Positions 8,537 to 20,250 are shown, numbered from the stretch's first letter. The stretch: DNA of 64,000 nucleotides from Photobacterium sp. JCM 19050 (GCA_001310455.1 BAXG01000010.1:1-64000); one strand, 5' to 3'. Program-made: numbers and translations. Notes: a model not told the origin generated them from the sequence alone.

Positions 8537-9695
8537 ATGAAATACCCAGGTTACGACTCTGAATGGCTGGCACAACACGGTGCTGCTCACACCGCCAAGG
8601 AAATTGCCCAGCAGCCGGCATTGTGGCGCACGCTTTCCCGGAACTTAAAGGCCCGCGAATCAGACGATGAGGCTTTCCTCAGCATTGTTTGCGTTGCCGG
8701 GTTTGCGGGTAGTGCTAACCGGTGCAGGAACCTCTGCTTATGCCGGCGAAGCGATTGCTCCTTGGCTGAGCTGCCAGGGTTTGGATGCTCGCGCGGTAGC
8801 AACCACGGATATTGTTTCGAACCCGCTTGAGTACCTTACCCCGGAAATGCCGACACTGTTGGTCTCCTTTGCCCGCTCTGGTAACAGCCCAGAGAGCGTG
8901 GCAGCGGTCGCGGTTGCCGACCAGTTGGTAAAGAACATTTGGCACCTGATCCTGACTTGCAATGAAGAAGGTGAGCTTTACCGCTATGCCCAGCAAAGCG
9001 AGCGCGCATGCTGTCACCTGATGCCGGAAGGCTCAAATGACAAGAGCTTTGCCATGACATCCAGCTATTCCTGCATGACCCTTGCTGCAATTACGTTGCT
9101 TGGCAAGCTGCCACGTACCGAAGCTGTTAGTCAGGTCGAGCGTCTGGCCAGCATTGTGGAAGCGGGCATGCCGCAGTGGGCGGACAAGGTCAATACCCTT
9201 GCCAAACTGGATTACCAGCGACTGGTTATTCTCGGAAGCGGCGGTCTTGCCGGTGTTGCAAGGGAAGCCTCCCTGAAATCCCTTGAACTGAGTGCCGGGC
9301 GCGTTGTGACTGCCTTTGAGTCTTCTCTCGGATTCCGCCATGGCCCTAAATTCCTGATTGATGGTCAGACTCTGGTGGTCCAGCTGTTCTCGTCAGATAC
9401 CTATACCCAACAGTATGACCTGGACATGTTCCGCGAAATTCATTCCAACAAAATGGCCCTGTCTCATCTGGCACTGGTGCCGGGTGTAGTTTCCGGGCTG
9501 GAGGGCGAGTCTGTATCTGTTGCTGCTGAGCAACTTGATGATATCTGGCTGACTTTCCCGTACATCGTTTTTGCCCAGATGCTGGCGATGACAAAGTCGC
9601 TGCAGCTTGGCCTCACACCAGATAACCCGTGTCCGACCGGCGAAGTTAACCGCGTTGTTCAGGGCGTCACTATTTATCCTTTTGCCACGGAGTAA
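8537..9695 (+). CDS. agaS: Galactosamine-6-phosphate deaminase/isomerase AgaS (one frameshift)
   Basis: AgaS converts D-galactosamine-6-phosphate to tagatose-6-phosphate plus ammonia. The tandem SIS-domain fold is clear: VVLTGAGTSAYAGEAIAPWL, SFARSGNSPESVA, FAMTSSYSCMT, LGSGGLAGVAREASLK and GFRHGPK, with the family ending GEVNRVVQGVTIYPF. The frame changes near 8660 in GCTTTCC, compatible with one extra T or two lost bases. Total length is about 385 residues, as expected. It is the second gene of the catabolic part of the operon and overlaps nothing downstream; a 100-base gap leads to agaV. Confidence 0.88.
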
Positions 9696-9735
9696 CCGAC
9701 TCGCATTACAGACAGAACATTTTAGCCCAATGAGC

Positions 9736-9762
9736 GGAACCGGGCTTACCGGCCGCGGTTCC
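9736..9762 (+). other. Hairpin between agaS and agaV
   Basis: GGAACC (9736-9741) and GGTTCC (9757-9762) can pair around a GC-rich loop that itself contains CCGG. There is no following T run, so an mRNA-stabilising or processing role between enzyme and transporter genes is more likely than termination. Confidence 0.35.
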
Positions 9763-9795
9763 ATCGAATAATAAAAATGATTCAGGAGTTCCACC

Positions 9796-10269
9796 ATGCC
9801 AAATATTGTATTGAGCCGTATTGATGAGCGCCTTGTGCATGGCCAGGTTGGCGTGCAATGGGTGGGCTTTGCCGGCGCCAACATCATTGTGGTTGTGAAT
9901 GATGAAGTCGCCGAAGACCAGATCCAACAGAACCTGATGGAAATGGTTCTGGCTGATGGTATTGCCATCCGATTCTGGACCGTTCAGAAAACCATCGAAA
10001 CCATCCACAAAGCTGCAGATCGCCAGAAAATTCTGCTGGTGTGTAAAACACCTGCTGATTTCCTCGCCTTGGTGAAGGGCGGGGTGCCGATAAACAAAAT
10101 CAACGTCGGCAATATGCATTTCACCGAGGGGAAAACCCAGATCCACAAAACTGTCTCCGTAGACGCCAACGACATTAATGCCTTCAAAGCGCTTCATGAG
10201 GCTGGGGTGGAGTGTTACGTGCAAGGCGTTCCAACGGAACCCGCTACTGACATCTTCAAGCTTCTATAA
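9796..10269 (+). CDS. agaV: PTS mannose-family EIIB, N-acetylgalactosamine-specific
   Basis: 157 residues. IIB domain of the mannose/sorbose PTS family with the phosphorylated histidine at H15 (RIDERLVHGQVGVQW). It receives phosphate from EIIA (AgaF) and phosphorylates the incoming sugar in the membrane complex. The following EIIC, EIID and EIIA genes complete a four-component permease. Assignment to GalNAc rather than mannose rests on its location between agaS and agaA. Confidence 0.88.
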   Translation: MPNIVLSRIDERLVHGQVGVQWVGFAGANIIVVVNDEVAEDQIQQNLMEMVLADGIAIRFWTVQKTIETIHKAADRQKILLVCKTPADFLALVKGGVPINKINVGNMHFTEGKTQIHKTVSVDANDINAFKALHEAGVECYVQGVPTEPATDIFKLL

Positions 10270-10283
10270 AAGGAGTAATTGTA

Positions 10284-11053
10284 ATGGAAATCAGTTTTTT
10301 GCAAGCCCTAATGCTCGGGGTCCTGGCATTCATAGCAGGTCTCGATCTCTTTAACGGCCTTACCCACATGCACCGTCCTGTGGTTTTGGGCCTCTGGTTG
10401 GCCTGATTCTTGGTGACCTGCAGACCGGTATTCTGGTCGGCGGTACTCTGGAACTGGTCTGGATGGGTCTGGCCCCTCTGGCCGGTGCCCAGCCACCAAA
10501 CGTCATCATCGGTACTATCGTTGGTGCTACCTTTGCCATCACCACTAACGTGGAGCCTAACGTGGCAGTTGGTATCGCCGTTCCTTTCGCAGTGGCAGTT
10601 CAGATGGGTATCACCTTCCTGTTCTCCGCCATGTCTCCGGTCATGTCCAAGTGTGACCAGATGGCAGACGAGGCCGATACAGCGGGTATTGAGAAGGTTA
10701 ACTATTTTGCACTTGCGGTTCTTGGATCGTTCTACTTCCTTTGCGCCTTCCTCCCTATTTACTTCGGCGCAGAGCATGCCAAGCCAATGGTTGAGGCACT
10801 GCCTCAGCAGCTGATCGACGGCCTTGGTGTAGCAGGTGGCATGATGCCGGCTATCGGTTTCGCCGTCCTGATGAAGATCATGATGAAGAATGCCTATATC
10901 CCTTACTTCATCCTCGGCTTTGTGGGCGCAGCCTGGCTTCAACTGCCAATGCTGGCGATTGCCGCCGCAGCCCTTGCCATTGCACTGATCGACTTTATGC
11001 GCAAACCAGAACAGAGCGCACCTGTGAAGGAGGAACTGGAAGATGGAATCTAA
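10284..11053 (+). CDS. agaW: PTS EIIC, N-acetylgalactosamine-specific (one frameshift)
   Basis: The sorbose-type IIC membrane channel subunit. It starts at ATG 10284 (MEISFLQALMLGVLAFIAGLD) after AAAGGAG. The frame breaks at about 10395, where one missing C restores GPLVGLILGDLQTG and the conserved GGTLELVWMGLAPLAGAQPP block. Several hydrophobic segments follow. Length is about 256 residues, normal for the family. It overlaps agaE by 11 bases, so the two membrane subunits are probably translationally coupled. Confidence 0.87.
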
Positions 11054-11924
11054 TGCAAACACCATGGGCCATCTGAATGCCCACAAAGACGTGGATCCTG
11101 TGCTGTCTCTGGAAACCAACGACGTTTATGAAGACCAAAATGTCGGTGCGGATCTGACCAAAGAAGACATCAACCGCATGGCATGGCGTTCCCTGCTTCT
11201 CCAGGCGTCATTTAACTACGAACGTATGCAGGCTGCTGGCTGGTTGTATGGCCTTCTCCCGGCACTGAAGAAGATCCACACCAACCCGAATGACTTATCG
11301 AAGTCAATGAAGCCATATGGGCTTCTTCAATACCCACCCGTTCCTTGTGACCTTCGTGATGGGCATCATCCTGGCGATGGAGCGTTCAAAACAGAACGTT
11401 AACTCTATCCAGAGCACCAAGATTGCGGTCGGTGCGCCACTGGGGGGATCGGTGATGCCATGTTCTGGCTGACCCTGCTGCCAATCTGTGGCGGTATCGG
11501 TGCAGACCTGGCGCTGCAAGGCTCCATCATGGGCGCCATCATCTTCTTCGTCGTGTTCAACGTGTTCCACTTCGGCCTGCGTTTCGGTCTGGCGCACTAC
11601 GCCTACAACATGGGTGTGGCAGCTATCCCGCTTATCAAGGCGAACACCAAGAAGGTCGGCCACGCTGCTTCCATCGTGGGTATGACCGTAATTGGTGCGC
11701 TGGTGGCAACGTATGTCCGCCTGTCAACTACCGCTGAAATCACCGCCGGTGATGCGGTGGTCAAGCTCCAGGCTGATGTTATCGACAAACTGATGCCGGC
11801 CTTCCTGCCACTGGTTTACACCCTTTGCATGTTTGGTCTGGTGAAGCGTGGCTGGAGCCCGGTTCGTCTCATCATCATCACCGTAACACTGGGTATTGTG
11901 GGCCGTTTCGCCGGCTTCCTCTAA
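11043..11924 (+). CDS. agaE: PTS EIID, N-acetylgalactosamine-specific (two frameshifts)
   Basis: IID subunit of a mannose-family permease. The N-terminal family pattern is present (LTKEDINRMAWRSLLLQASFNYERMQAAG), then HMGFFNTHPFLVTFVMG, then GIGDAMFWLTLLP, and hydrophobic C-terminal helices. The reading frame shifts at about 11312 and returns at about 11446, the latter at a run of six G where seven are needed. An N-terminal extension of about 35 residues precedes the usual IID start; this may be real or may mean that a later start is used. Confidence 0.86.
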
Positions 11925-11970
11925 TCCCAAATGCAACGTATAGAAAGACAATAGCTTGAAACATAAGCGC

Positions 11971-12001
11971 TGAACCCGGGAGGCGCAGGCCTCCCGGTTC
12001 A
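11971..12001 (+). other. Strong hairpin between agaE and agaF
   Basis: CGGGAGGC (11977-11984) pairs perfectly with GCCTCCCG (11989-11996) around four bases, and the flanks TGAAC/GTTCA extend it. No T run follows. Such hairpins inside PTS operons usually protect the upstream mRNA or set different subunit levels, so I do not call it a terminator. Confidence 0.5.
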
Positions 12002-12026
12002 TGCCCTGCAAAATAAAGGATTTAAC

Positions 12027-12453
12027 ATGATTGGGGTAATTATCAGCGGGCACGGCGGATTCGCCAGTGGCCTGACCAAAGCGCTGAACCAGATTATTGG
12101 TGAGCAGCCTCAGTTTGCTGCCATCGACTTTCCTGAAGGCATGACCACAGCACAACTTGATACCGCAATGCGCAAGGCAATTGAAGAGATTGATTCCGGT
12201 GAAGGCATTGTCTTCATGACCGATCTTCTTGGTGGTACACCTTTTCGCACGGCGTCTTTGCTCAGCCAGCAGATGGCAAACATTGAAGTAGTAACCGGAA
12301 CGAATCTGCAAATGGCTGCTGAAATGCTGCTTGAGCGTGATGAGCTCAATGTCATCGAATTCCGTCAGGAAGCAGTAGCGTGCGGACATCGCGGTATCAC
12401 ATCGCTGTATGAGCAGATGGAAGAGAAACAACGCGAAGAAGCCACTGAGGTTG

Positions 12454-12467
<14 letters not shown>
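12027..12467 (+). CDS. agaF: PTS mannose-family EIIA, N-acetylgalactosamine-specific
   Basis: 146 residues, IIA domain of the mannose family. The phosphorylatable histidine is H9 in IISGHGGFASG; the blocks FMTDLLGGTPF and VVTGTNLQMAAEML are typical. It takes phosphate from HPr and passes it to AgaV. It has a ribosome site (AAAGGA) after the hairpin, so it can be translated independently of the membrane subunits. Its end overlaps the start of agaA. Confidence 0.88.
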
Positions 12468-14499
<2,032 letters not shown>

Positions 14500-14529
14500 G
14501 TTCACTGTGTAATCTCCCTCATTACAAAT

Positions 14530-14571
14530 AAAAAACACCGGGTTTGGCTCAGCCGAAATCCGGTGTTTTTT
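14530..14571 (+). terminator. Intrinsic terminator of the aga operon
   Basis: AAAAAACACCGG (14530-14541) pairs with CCGGTGTTTTTT (14560-14571). The inner part can pair further (GGCT/AGCC). A T run closes the structure 60 bases after agaY. Its symmetry would also stop transcription from the other side. Confidence 0.9.
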
Positions 14572-14696
14572 GTCTAAGGCTTTGTGACTGTCCTTTTTAC
14601 CCTGAATCCCGATATCGTAATAATTGATATTGGGTTTAAATGTGCTTATCACTAATTTAGTCTATCCTTAAATAACGCCTTTCAGCGGAACTTTCA

Positions 14697-15338
14697 ATGA
14701 ATAAGCATGTATTTACATATGTGGTTTCTAAAAACATATGTTGGTCAGATATGGTTGTTGAATTACTCTCAGCAATACATAAACAGTACTCATTTAAAAT
14801 TGAGCAATCAGTAGACTCCCTGTGGGAACTGCCTTCAAATTCGATAGTTATATATGATAAAGATTCCATAGGAAACCCAGCGTCTCTATTGATTACTCCT
14901 GCTGAAAGAGGCGGAGAATGGCTGATTGTTAATGGAAAACCTGAAGACGAAGAATGTGTTGCGGGATTTATTTCTCTTGGATTTTCCGGTTTGATTGTAT
15001 CACCTTACACATTGGAAATTCTGCCCAGAGCGTTAAGAAATATCTCTAATGGGCAATTGTGGTTCAGTCGAGAGGCGATGTCGGGAGCATTGCGACACTT
15101 AGTTCGCGGCGGTGGGTTATCAAGCCCCTCAGTCAATGTTATTGGAGCAAAATATTCGCTTTCTACCCGGGAGCAACAGATTTTCCAGCAACTTCTCCAA
15201 GGAAGAAGTAATAAAGACATTGCAGAACAATTTTATCTGAGTGTGAGCACTGTGAAGTGTCACGTTTCGAGCATCTTATTAAAAACAGGCCAAAAAAGCC
15301 GGAGCCAGTTAAGTGCATTGTTAATGGAATCTGATTGA
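14697..15338 (+). CDS. LuxR-type regulator, VpsT/CsgD-like with c-di-GMP motif
   Basis: 213 residues. The C-terminal GerE helix-turn-helix (about 155-208; LSTREQQIFQQLLQGRSNKDIA, VSTVKCHVSSIL) follows an N-terminal receiver-like domain without a clear phosphorylation pocket, as in CsgD and VpsT. Residues 122-125 are WFSR, matching the W[FLM][TS]R motif by which Vibrio VpsT binds cyclic di-GMP at a similar position (131-134). It lies directly upstream of a fimbrial operon in the same direction, so c-di-GMP-dependent control of these fimbriae is a reasonable inference. EcpR of the E. coli common pilus is a LuxR-type gene in the same relative position. Confidence 0.8.
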   Translation: MNKHVFTYVVSKNICWSDMVVELLSAIHKQYSFKIEQSVDSLWELPSNSIVIYDKDSIGNPASLLITPAERGGEWLIVNGKPEDEECVAGFISLGFSGLIVSPYTLEILPRALRNISNGQLWFSREAMSGALRHLVRGGGLSSPSVNVIGAKYSLSTREQQIFQQLLQGRSNKDIAEQFYLSVSTVKCHVSSILLKTGQKSRSQLSALLMESD

Positions 15339-15490
15339 GTGTAAGTATTAAAAAAGTATATGCAACCTGAATTAGTTCTAAAATCATACTTTGATGCTTA
15401 TTAAATGAACAAATGACTGATGACGGTCAAACACAGGAGTGTTTAGATTTTATCTTCAAGACAAGGTTGTCTTTCTTAAGGAGATGAAAA

Positions 15491-15952
15491 ATGAAATCCC
15501 ATTTCACAGTTGTGGCTCTAATTACTTTTTTTTCTGCCGGATCCTATGCAACAACTCCTCCTCCCACCAATCTCAATATCACACTTAAAGGAACGGTAGC
15601 CGAGTACTGCTCGTTATCTTCTGACGTTCCCGGTAATACGCTTGAATTATCTTTAAGCCCAAGTTCTATCAATCAAATTCAATTTGAAGCATGGTGTAAT
15701 ACTGAATCCGGTGAGATTCAACTTGACATAGGTACTGGGCCGTTGACACATAATTCTGGCGAAACTATTCCTTTTGAACTTCAGTTCGAAGGGGGGACCT
15801 CAACTAGAATTGACAGTCAGAATAATACAGGTCCTTCAATCAGCTTTGACTCCTCGAACAAAAAAGTACTTTTCATTCATCCTGCAATTCATGGTAGAGA
15901 AAAGGCTGGTGAGTATCAAACAGCGATGTTTGTTAATTTCTTTCCTAAGTAA
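15491..15952 (+). CDS. Putative fimbrial major subunit
   Basis: 153 residues with a signal peptide (MKSHFTVVALITFFSAGSYA, cleavage near residue 20). The mature protein has two cysteines (40 and 69) that could form the pilin disulfide and is rich in Ser, Thr and short beta-type segments. I do not recognise a specific pilin family; the call depends on size, export signal, cysteine pair and position as the first gene before chaperone and usher. AAGGAG precedes the start. The next gene begins 47 bases later. Confidence 0.65.
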   Translation: MKSHFTVVALITFFSAGSYATTPPPTNLNITLKGTVAEYCSLSSDVPGNTLELSLSPSSINQIQFEAWCNTESGEIQLDIGTGPLTHNSGETIPFELQFEGGTSTRIDSQNNTGPSISFDSSNKKVLFIHPAIHGREKAGEYQTAMFVNFFPK

Positions 15953-15999
15953 TAAGTCTCTGTTAAAACAGGGGCTACATAGCCCCTTTTGAGGGTTAC

Positions 16000-16692
16000 A
16001 TGCGCATAATTATATGTTGTATATGTATACTGATGCCTTTAAACGCCAGTTCCTTTGAGTTGTCTCCCATGGTCGCTTTTTTTTCTGAATATGGAAATGG
16101 AAGTGAAAAAATATTTCAAATAAAGAATACTGCGAACCACTCTTTACCTGTTGAAATAACCGTGAAAAAAAGAGCGGTAAAAAATGATGAAAATGAGGTC
16201 TTAACAGAGTCCGGCGATTTTTTTGTGTTTCCACCTCAGGTGCTTATACCTATGGGTGAAACACAGATGATTAAGGTGAAATATATTGGGTCATCATCTG
16301 ACGTCACTAAATCTTACAGAATAATATTCAGTCAATTGCCGATTGGAAATGAATCAGATAGAAGTAATATCAAGGTGTTATTTCGAATGGGCGCTCTTGT
16401 GTTTGTGTCTCCGGAAAATGTAGAGAAAAGTATTAATACCAAAGTATTTTACAACAACGGAAAACCGACAGATTTGTTAATCGAAAATTCCGGTACTGAC
16501 GTCATCACTCTTTCTGACCTTGTTTTTGATGTCCAGACATCCAAAAATACTTACAAATGGAAGTGGGAAGCAATAAAACATCTACTCCCATTGCAATTTT
16601 TAGTTCCGGGTCAATTTGTCAAAGTCCCACTTGGTTCTCTTTTATCCAGCGAAGAAGATAAGCTGTTGATCAATGTAAAGGGACTAAGGTGA
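16000..16692 (+). CDS. Periplasmic pilus chaperone (PapD-like)
   Basis: 230 residues with a signal peptide (about 1-18). The mature start FELSPMVAFF, then VEITVKKRAV and FFVFPPQVLIPMGETQMIKVKY, is typical of the first Ig domain of chaperones from alternative (CS1/ECP-like) chaperone-usher systems. SYRIIFSQLPI and LIENSGTDVITLSDL follow in positions expected for the G1 strand and domain 2. It should donate a strand to pilin subunits before usher-mediated assembly. Its stop overlaps the usher start by four bases. Confidence 0.82.
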   Translation: MRIIICCICILMPLNASSFELSPMVAFFSEYGNGSEKIFQIKNTANHSLPVEITVKKRAVKNDENEVLTESGDFFVFPPQVLIPMGETQMIKVKYIGSSSDVTKSYRIIFSQLPIGNESDRSNIKVLFRMGALVFVSPENVEKSINTKVFYNNGKPTDLLIENSGTDVITLSDLVFDVQTSKNTYKWKWEAIKHLLPLQFLVPGQFVKVPLGSLLSSEEDKLLINVKGLR

Positions 16693-19118
16693 AGAAAAGA
16701 AAGGCCCTTTTAGTGTTATTGGCCTGGTTAGTGTTTTCTTCATGGGTAAATGCCACAACGCTATCTTTACCTGTTACTCTGGGGGGAAAGCAGATCGGTA
16801 ACCTTTCTACAAGAGTCAGTGGTACTGATATTGACGCTGTCTCATTGCCTGAGTTGAAAGCGTTACTTGGAAGCCGGGTCTCTCAGGATATATGGGCTGC
16901 TCTTACCGAATCTTCTGGTGAGGGTAGTAGTGAGTGGATAACACTCAATCACCTTGATCAAAACGGTATTAATGTTGAATTGAATATGTCTTCACTGTCG
17001 CTGGCGGTTCGTATTGCCCGGCATGCTTTCGGCAAAAGAGATTTAGATTTTGGACGCAACTATGAGGTGTTTTCTCCTACACCAAGCGGATCAATCAGCT
17101 GGCTGAATAGCATGAACTTTATTCACCAGGAAAATTGGGAACAAGGGCTGGATAACCGCGCGTCTTCTATCGACTGGCTTACCCAATGGAATTTTGGTGG
17201 CTCAGACGGGGTGAATTTCACCGCAGCAAACTACATTGAATTCTCTGGGGATGCCCCCCGATTTTTAAGAGGCGAATGGACTTTTTTCTACGACAACACA
17301 GATATACCAACAAGAGTGGGCCTGGGAGATGTCGTTTCAGGTCGTCCTGGAGGGGGGATCGCTGCGAATATAGGCGGAATAAGCGTTGAGAGTAATTACA
17401 GGGAACTTCAGCCAAATAGGAGTATTGGGCCGGGCAATGACCAGGAAGTGGTTCTGCCAGAGTCCGCTGAGCTGGAAGTCTTTGTCAATAATCAGGTTAT
17501 TTATAGCGGCTTGCAGGAAGCGGGGCGGTTTAACCTGGCAAATCTTCCTTTGACCCATGGTGCTAACGATATAACCGTCCAAATTACCTACCTCTCGGGT
17601 AAGACTGAGACGTTGGTTTTTACCAATTTTTATAACAACAAACTACTTACGAAAGGGATGCTTAACTACTCACTGGCTGCTGGAGTACCTTCAGTTTTCA
17701 ATGAAGAAGGTATCGACTATACGGATGCGTGGTTGGTAAGCGGTGTTTCTGAATATGGCGTTTCTCAATGGCTGACATTGGGTGCTAACGGAATTTCAGC
17801 AAGGTACGGAAACATGGCGGGTGTTGTCGCAACACTGGGTACGGATATTGGGAATTTTTCCAATCGGTTTACCTTCAGCGAGGGTAAAAACAGAACAGAC
17901 GGCAGTTTATGGTCTGTTGACTTTGAAAGCACTGTTTGGGGGGCTTCGGATGGTGGATCCCCAAATTTAAGGTTTAGCTACAGTGAAGCAAACAGATTTT
18001 TATTTTCTCCTTGGGAAAAAACGTCGGACACGTTGTCCTATAAACGTTACCTTGCCAGCTATGGATGGAATTTTAACCGCCAATGGAAACTGAGCATTTC
18101 TGGATCGTATTATCAGGAATACAAACAGGCATCAGAGTTTAACGGAACAGCAACATTAAACTGGCAGTACGGAAATATAAACTGGGGAGCGGGTGTATCA
18201 CTTCGAGAAAATGAAAAAGCCGGTGATGATGACATCGCGTATTTTCTGACATTCAACTGGCGATGGAGCCACCCAAAGCACGGATACAGCTTAAGGACTG
18301 ACTACGACAGTGTTAACAACCGCGCTCAGTTAGATATGTTCAAATCAAATGCTGGTTATGTTGGAGCTGTGGGGTATCGACTAAGGGCTGATTACGATGA
18401 TAGTCAAAATCGGCAAAGTGCCCAGCTTGATTATGTTGCTAACAGGGCGCGTTTCGAAGTTGAGTTTGGCAGAGGTGCTCGTCACTCTGGGGGGGATGCG
18501 GAGGGTTACTTTGCTACTCTGCGGGGAAATACTGCCATTGGCATGGTTGATGGGCACTGGGGATGGGGACGCGCTCAACCTGGTCCTTTTCTGGTGACAA
18601 ACCTTCATCCAACACTATCGCACCAACACGTCCGTATCGGTCTGGATCAGGAAGAAAAATACAAGGCTGTCGCAACATCAGCTTTCGGGAGCCTTGTTCC
18701 ACTGAGTAAGGCCTATCTGCCTAATACTATAGATATCTATGTGCCCGATGCTCCGGCTGGATATGACTGGGGAGAGAGTCGTCTGAATATCAGCCCCGGT
18801 GCGGCGACGGGGCATTTCAACTTGGTGGGATCTGCGCGGTCTTACACAGCCAAAGGTGTGTTGAAAGATACATCGGGTAAACCGGTGTCTTACCTACAGG
18901 GAAAAATAAGCAGAGATGGTAATGATCTGCCATTTTTTACCAATAAAGCCGGACGTTTTTTCATTCAGGGGGTTGGTACGGGGAGTTATTTAATGACCAT
19001 GACAGACAAGCGTTACGGAGCTATCGAGGTGACCATAAATAATCCCAAAGCGCATCTGGTAGATTTGGGAACAGTGATAATCCCGTGTGCAGAGGAAAGC
19101 TGCGATGAAGAACCCTAG
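16689..19118 (+). CDS. Outer membrane fimbrial usher
   Basis: 809 residues beginning at GTG 16689 (GTGA overlap with the chaperone). After a signal peptide comes an N-terminal domain (LSLPVTLGGKQIGNLS) unlike the classical FimD start, then a long beta-barrel region rich in aromatic residues with a plug-like segment (PESAELEVFVNNQVIYSG, YLSGKTETLVFTNFY). C-terminal domains end with a carboxypeptidase-like fold (GVLKDTSGKPVSYLQG, FFTNKAGRFFIQGV). It would secrete and polymerise the pilin. The exact usher clade is uncertain; it is not the FimD/PapC archetype. No frameshift is present in this long gene. Confidence 0.85.
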   Translation: MKKRKALLVLLAWLVFSSWVNATTLSLPVTLGGKQIGNLSTRVSGTDIDAVSLPELKALLGSRVSQDIWAALTESSGEGSSEWITLNHLDQNGINVELNMSSLSLAVRIARHAFGKRDLDFGRNYEVFSPTPSGSISWLNSMNFIHQENWEQGLDNRASSIDWLTQWNFGGSDGVNFTAANYIEFSGDAPRFLRGEWTFFYDNTDIPTRVGLGDVVSGRPGGGIAANIGGISVESNYRELQPNRSIGPGNDQEVVLPESAELEVFVNNQVIYSGLQEAGRFNLANLPLTHGANDITVQITYLSGKTETLVFTNFYNNKLLTKGMLNYSLAAGVPSVFNEEGIDYTDAWLVSGVSEYGVSQWLTLGANGISARYGNMAGVVATLGTDIGNFSNRFTFSEGKNRTDGSLWSVDFESTVWGASDGGSPNLRFSYSEANRFLFSPWEKTSDTLSYKRYLASYGWNFNRQWKLSISGSYYQEYKQASEFNGTATLNWQYGNINWGAGVSLRENEKAGDDDIAYFLTFNWRWSHPKHGYSLRTDYDSVNNRAQLDMFKSNAGYVGAVGYRLRADYDDSQNRQSAQLDYVANRARFEVEFGRGARHSGGDAEGYFATLRGNTAIGMVDGHWGWGRAQPGPFLVTNLHPTLSHQHVRIGLDQEEKYKAVATSAFGSLVPLSKAYLPNTIDIYVPDAPAGYDWGESRLNISPGAATGHFNLVGSARSYTAKGVLKDTSGKPVSYLQGKISRDGNDLPFFTNKAGRFFIQGVGTGSYLMTMTDKRYGAIEVTINNPKAHLVDLGTVIIPCAEESCDEEP

Positions 19119-20000
19119 CTTATTGGCTGCTATGACGCTAACCCTGCCCAACGTCTTTCTTTCGGATGCAGTATATGCAGCGAATGATACAAATAGAGAA
19201 TCGTGCGATGGGAAATGGGATTTGATTGTAGATACAAGAGTACCGGTCGGAGATCTTATCAGTGAGCGTGGTTTATGGCTTCCCGCCAAGTTTTCATTTG
19301 ACCGCGTTCTGGCAGGATGTGCAAGCGAAGTTACCCTGAAGCAGCCTTTGAGTGGCAAGTTCGTTTTAAAGGGAAAAGGTTCCAATCATCAATATCTTAT
19401 CAAGAACGCCTCCCGGCAAGATTTACCCTTGTTGGAAGACGAATGGTATGTGCTTTTGCTCAACGGGAGGCAGAAACAGGATTTTTGGATCTACCTTCCC
19501 AATGGAGGAGAAATGCCTGCCGGAGGTATACAGGTGAGATCAGTGTTGCCTTTCCAGGTTTAAACAATAACGCCTACCTAAATAGAACAATTTCTTTCTC
19601 TTACAATGTAAAACCCTATGTGCAAATACGGTTAAACCAGACAAAATTTAGTCAGTTTGATTCCTCCGGGACATCTGTGAAGCTGGATCTCGGAGATCTG
19701 ACACTAAAAAACCGCAGAGACCTTCCGGCATACCTGAAAAGTAATGGTGTTGTCAGTATGACAATTTCGTCAATGAACAATGGTTGGCTGGTTAATACCC
19801 GAGACAAAAACCACAAAGTACCTTATCAATTTCTGCTTGGAAATAAGTTTGTAGACTTAAGCGAAACCGTCGAGTTGAGCGCGGAGAACAGACCGTTGCA
19901 TGAAAAAAGATTGGTGTTTTCGTTTCAAAACAAGCCATCCCCTCTGGCGAGAGCCGGTCAATATGAAGATATAGTCACCGTCAGCCTGTACGCCAAATAA
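19105..20000 (+). CDS. Putative fimbrial tip adhesin (one frameshift)
   Basis: About 298 residues starting at ATG 19105, overlapping the usher by 14 bases. It has a signal peptide (MKNPSLLAAMTLTLPNVFLS) and two early cysteines (RESCDGKW, LAGCAS). The frame changes near 19512, where one missing G joins MPAG to RYTGEISVAFPG. The C-terminal half (VKPYVQIRLNQTKF, DIVTVSLYAK) looks like a pilin domain ending in a strand for donor exchange. Two-domain architecture at the operon end suggests a tip adhesin; no ligand can be proposed. Confidence 0.65.
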
Positions 20001-20221
20001 TCTGATGGCGGTCAATTTTCGCGTTGGTTTCTTTTCCCTGATTTCTAGTCGTGTTCTCAGTTTTCCAACGCAACAGAGTTATGTCAGCGTTCAATGTGCG
20101 TAACTGGTAGAAATGTCAGTGGCGCGTCAATTGGCTCCAAAATGTGTGCCCCAGTCCATTTTTCTCCATTCCTGCTAGGTGATCCCTAAACACCGTATAT
20201 ATTCCGCAAAAATAGAATAAG

Positions 20222-20250
20222 GCACTGATTTAACATGGTTTTATCAGTGC
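20222..20250. promoter_or_regulatory. Inverted repeat upstream of the chitinase
   Basis: GCACTGAT (20222-20229) and ATCAGTGC (20243-20250) form a perfect 8-bp inverted repeat with a 13-base gap, 43 bases before the start codon. It could be an operator for a chitin-responsive regulator or a leader hairpin. The rest of 20001-20293 shows nothing I can assign. Confidence 0.4.
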
